7,672 bases of DNA from DASPXY01 sp038227745 (GTDB lineage Bacteria > Planctomycetota > Planctomycetia > Gemmatales > Gemmataceae): NCBI GenBank assembly GCA_038227745.1, contig JBBRPS010000500.1, positions 1 to 7,672 on the forward strand, in the 5' to 3' direction. The notes under the pieces are model-generated. The model did not search any database and was not told the origin of the DNA. It saw only the letters and a program-made list of their open reading frames with translations. Below, piece by piece: positions 6,389 through 7,672 of this stretch (its first letter is position 1; the number at the start of each line of letters is the position of its first letter). Position numbers and translations under genes: made by a program.

Positions 6389-6503
6389 GAGTCCAGCCCG
6401 GACAAGGTCTCCCTTCGTTTAGCCGCGGTTGTGAGAACCGCGTTCGGCGAGCGCGGTTCTCACAACCGCGGCTAAACGAGGTGCCTTTCTCCGCGCTGGA
6501 CTC
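6389..6503. repeat. Long inverted repeat with near-perfect hairpin core
   Basis: The inner arms 6415-6442 and 6452-6479 are perfectly complementary over 28 bp, beginning TCGTTTAGCCGCGG on the left. Two further pairs (one G-T) extend the stem outward to 6413/6481. Inside, a T-G pair followed by two Watson-Crick pairs leaves only a GGC loop (6446-6448). Beyond the core the similarity continues: GAGTCCAGC (6389-6397) is inverted as GCTGGACTC (6495-6503), and the outer 24 bases match at 19 positions before a 2-base gap. It lies between divergent genes, so it is not placed as a terminator for either. It could be a dispersed palindromic element, a small transposable-element relic or a regulatory cruciform. 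Confidence 0.9.
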
Positions 6504-6540
6504 GGTAAGGGCCGTATTGGCCAGCACTTTCGTCACGGCG

Positions 6541-6569
6541 CTGCCACCAACCCTCCCCATCCCTAAAAT
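6541..6569 (+). promoter_or_regulatory. Candidate sigma70-type promoter for the small Cys-rich gene
   Basis: CTGCCA (6541-6546, 4/6 to TTGACA) and TAAAAT (6564-6569, 5/6 to TATAAT) are separated by 17 bases. The implied start near 6576 leaves a leader of about 125 nt before the ATG at 6701. Supported only by the eye match. Confidence 0.3.
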
Positions 6570-6688
6570 CCCCGAGGAACAAGGGAAGAGGGCCGACCGA
6601 TCGTGGACTGCCCCGCCGCCAAGATCCTCCCCGCCCGGGAGCGGCGATTACACGATGACCGAACTACACGTTGCGCAGCCCGGCGCGG

Positions 6689-6694
6689 GGAGGG
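6689..6694 (+). promoter_or_regulatory. Strong Shine-Dalgarno for the small Cys-rich gene
   Basis: GGAGGG ends six bases before the ATG at 6701. It is one of the best SD matches in the window and favours 6701 over the downstream GTG at 6728, which has AAAGGTGAG four to five bases upstream. Confidence 0.6.
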
Positions 6695-6700
6695 TGAGAG

Positions 6701-7108
6701 ATGGGATTGCCGCCGAAAGGTGAGATCGTGGCCCGGCCGATGGTAACTCGCGCATGCGGGTGCGTGCAAGAGTTCCAGCACTTCGCGGTGGACAAGTACC
6801 GGGCGCAGCGGCTGGCGAAGTTCCAGCAGACCCGGTGCCCCGCGTGCGTCGCCAACCTGATCGAGGAGCAGAAGCAGTCGGCCCCGCTCCCGAAGGGGAA
6901 GGCGCTCAAGCTCCTTCCGCCAGGAACCCAGGTTTCCCTGACCCTTCTGCCGGACGGGTCCTGGGCCGGCACAATGGCCGCCGATGGGACGGCGGTCGAG
7001 ACGGCAGGAGCGGACGGGGCCGGGCCGCAGTCGGTCATTGTCGCGCTGGCCCGGCTCTGGGTCTCGGCAGCCGGGGCCGACCGCGAGCCGGGCCAACCAC
7101 CCGCCTGA
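6701..7108 (+). CDS. Small Cys-rich, zinc-ribbon-like protein of unknown function
   Basis: This is a 135-aa soluble protein with no signal peptide or membrane segment, which I do not recognise as a named family. The N-terminal half has two cysteine pairs, ACGC (Cys19, Cys21) and RCPAC (Cys46, Cys49), flanking a charged, probably helical segment (EFQHFAVDKYRAQRLAKFQQ). A four-Cys zinc-binding site is the likely reading. The second half, after Pro/Lys-rich linkers, contains beta-prone TQVSLTLLPDGSWAGTM and a hydrophobic SVIVALARLWVSA stretch. A strong SD supports the ATG at 6701; a GTG at 6728 and an ATG at 6740 are alternatives that keep all four cysteines. The stop lies in the loop of a hairpin just ahead of the DUF1501 gene. 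Codon use looks like the neighbours. A nucleic-acid or protein-binding role would be a guess. Confidence 0.65.
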   Translation: MGLPPKGEIVARPMVTRACGCVQEFQHFAVDKYRAQRLAKFQQTRCPACVANLIEEQKQSAPLPKGKALKLLPPGTQVSLTLLPDGSWAGTMAADGTAVETAGADGAGPQSVIVALARLWVSAAGADREPGQPPA

Positions 7109-7117
7109 ACGGGTGGT
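7096..7117 (+). other. Hairpin spanning the stop codon of the small Cys-rich gene
   Basis: ACCACCCG (7096-7103) and CGGGTGGT (7110-7117) form a perfect 8-bp stem with the loop CCTGAA, which contains the TGA stop (7106-7108). No T-run follows, so it is not a classical intrinsic terminator, though it could pause polymerase, protect an mRNA end or bind a regulator. Confidence 0.5.
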
Positions 7118-7122
7118 ACAAT
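7114..7122 (+). promoter_or_regulatory. Candidate extended -10 promoter for the DUF1501 gene
   Basis: TGGTACAAT gives an extended -10 (TG, one base, then TACAAT, 5/6 to consensus). No good -35 lies upstream, which an extended -10 can tolerate. Transcription would start near 7130, about 50 nt before the ATG at 7181. It overlaps the right arm of the hairpin at 7096-7117. Confidence 0.35.
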
Positions 7123-7180
7123 GTCGCGGCTGCGGATGCTCGTCGGCCGGCTCGACGATGGGGGGGAAAAGGGGGGTGAC

Positions 7181-7672
7181 ATGCACACAGGGCACGATTT
7201 CATCCAGGGCGCGCTCGACCGCCGCGCCTTCCTCGTCGCCAGCGGCGTCGGCTTCTGTGGCCTGAATCTGCCCGCCCTCGTCGGCGCCGGCCAGACCGCG
7301 GCGCCGTCCCGGCGCCGCGCTCGCTCCGCCATCCTCATCTGGCTCAGCGGGGGGGCGTCCCACATTGACACCTGGGACCTCAAGCCGTCGGCCCCGGTCG
7401 AGTACCGCGGCGAGTTCCGACCCATCGCCACGTCGGCCCCCGGCGTGCGCCTGTGCGAGCACCTGCCGCGCCTTGCCCGCCAGGCCCATCACCTGGCCGT
7501 CGTCAACTCGCTCGGTCATTATGGCCGCGGCACCGGCGACCACCACGCCGGCTACTATTACAACCTCACCGGCCACGAGCCGGATCCCACGTTCCGCCAG
7601 CTCCTCAATGCGCGCACGCCGCAGCCGTCGGACTGGCCGTTCATTGGCTCGGTCGTGGCCTACAAGCGACCC
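7181..7672 (+). CDS. DUF1501 family protein, Tat-exported (3' partial)
   Basis: The frame is open from the ATG at 7181 to the end of the window (164 codons), so only the N-terminal part is present. Residues 13-37 form a twin-arginine signal, DRRAFLVASGVGFCGLNLP, as is usual for this family. The mature part shows the DUF1501 hallmarks: ILIWLSGGASHIDTWDLKPSAP (residues 51-72; key GGxSHxDTWDxKP), YRGEFRPIATSAPGVRLCEHLPRLA, and HYGRGTGDHHAGYYYNLTGHEP. DUF1501 proteins are abundant in planctomycetes, belong to the sulfatase/alkaline-phosphatase-like fold group and often sit beside DUF1549/DUF1553 cytochrome-type proteins; their substrate is not established. No such partner lies upstream here; it may lie beyond the window. 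The leader just before the ATG is G-rich (G7-A4-G6), with GGGGGG four bases from the start. Confidence 0.93.
   Translation, partial: MHTGHDFIQGALDRRAFLVASGVGFCGLNLPALVGAGQTAAPSRRRARSAILIWLSGGASHIDTWDLKPSAPVEYRGEFRPIATSAPGVRLCEHLPRLARQAHHLAVVNSLGHYGRGTGDHHAGYYYNLTGHEPDPTFRQLLNARTPQPSDWPFIGSVVAYKRP

Larger units (their letters stand above)
6280..6700. other. Divergent intergenic region with long palindrome and outward promoters
   Basis: These 421 bp separate the minus-strand protease gene from the plus-strand small Cys-rich gene. I see no convincing coding frame. The region holds a 10-bp direct repeat CCGGACAAGG (6372-6381 and 6398-6407), a very long inverted repeat (6389-6503), and one candidate promoter on each side of it facing outward. 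The stretch 6570-6686 shows nothing I can name. Confidence 0.7.

Noticed and set aside
6413..6481. Palindrome as an intrinsic terminator
   Set aside because: It lies upstream of both flanking genes and has no T-run on the side where either transcript would end.
5002..6723. 573-codon plus-strand frame opposite the PPC protease
   Set aside because: It is antisense to the protease with its intact triad, crosses the palindrome and has no recognisable domain.
6563..7576. 337-codon minus-strand frame covering the small Cys-rich and DUF1501 genes
   Set aside because: The plus-strand DUF1501 frame has unmistakable family motifs; this frame is its shadow.
1..7672. CRISPR array, tRNA, rRNA, insertion sequence or phage genes
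   Set aside because: I saw no regularly spaced repeats, no tRNA-like or rRNA-like segments and no transposase, integrase or phage motifs in any frame.

Overview
The window is GC-rich, densely coding bacterial DNA that most resembles a planctomycete, probably of the Gemmata kind. The evidence is a Tat-exported DUF1501 protein, secreted trypsin-like proteases carrying PPC-type beta domains, long GC-driven antisense frames and weak ribosome-binding sites. This taxonomic call is inference from gene content; no marker gene such as rRNA is present.

Layout: (1) 1-462, plus strand: the 3' end of a sulfite-oxidase-family molybdoenzyme, cut by the window edge. (2) 423-3233, minus strand: a compact lutA-lutB-lutC set for L-lactate oxidation, with overlapping genes. 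lutC runs 40 bp into the convergent molybdoenzyme gene. (3) 3291-6279, minus strand: two secreted trypsin/HtrA-like proteins in tandem. The upstream one has an intact His-Asp-Ser triad followed by PPC-like, Ig-like and PPC-like domains. The downstream one has a PDZ domain inserted inside the protease fold and a degenerate triad (Ser-Asp-Cys), so it looks like a pseudoprotease. (4) 6280-6700: a 421-bp divergent intergenic region centred on a very long, near-perfect palindrome, with candidate promoters pointing outward on both sides. (5) 6701-7672, plus strand: a small Cys-rich zinc-ribbon-like protein of unknown function, then the start of a DUF1501 gene that runs off the window.

How the genes may work together: all minus-strand genes from 6279 down to 423 have the same direction and gaps of at most about 60 bp, so they could be one long transcript, although proteases and lactate oxidation have no obvious shared pathway. 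LutABC should form an iron-sulfur lactate dehydrogenase system in the cytoplasm. The protease pair should act outside the cytoplasmic membrane, where an active enzyme and a PDZ-bearing inactive paralogue could be partners (inference). The most unusual items are the PDZ-in-protease architecture with the lost triad, and the long palindrome, whose core motif recurs between the two protease genes.
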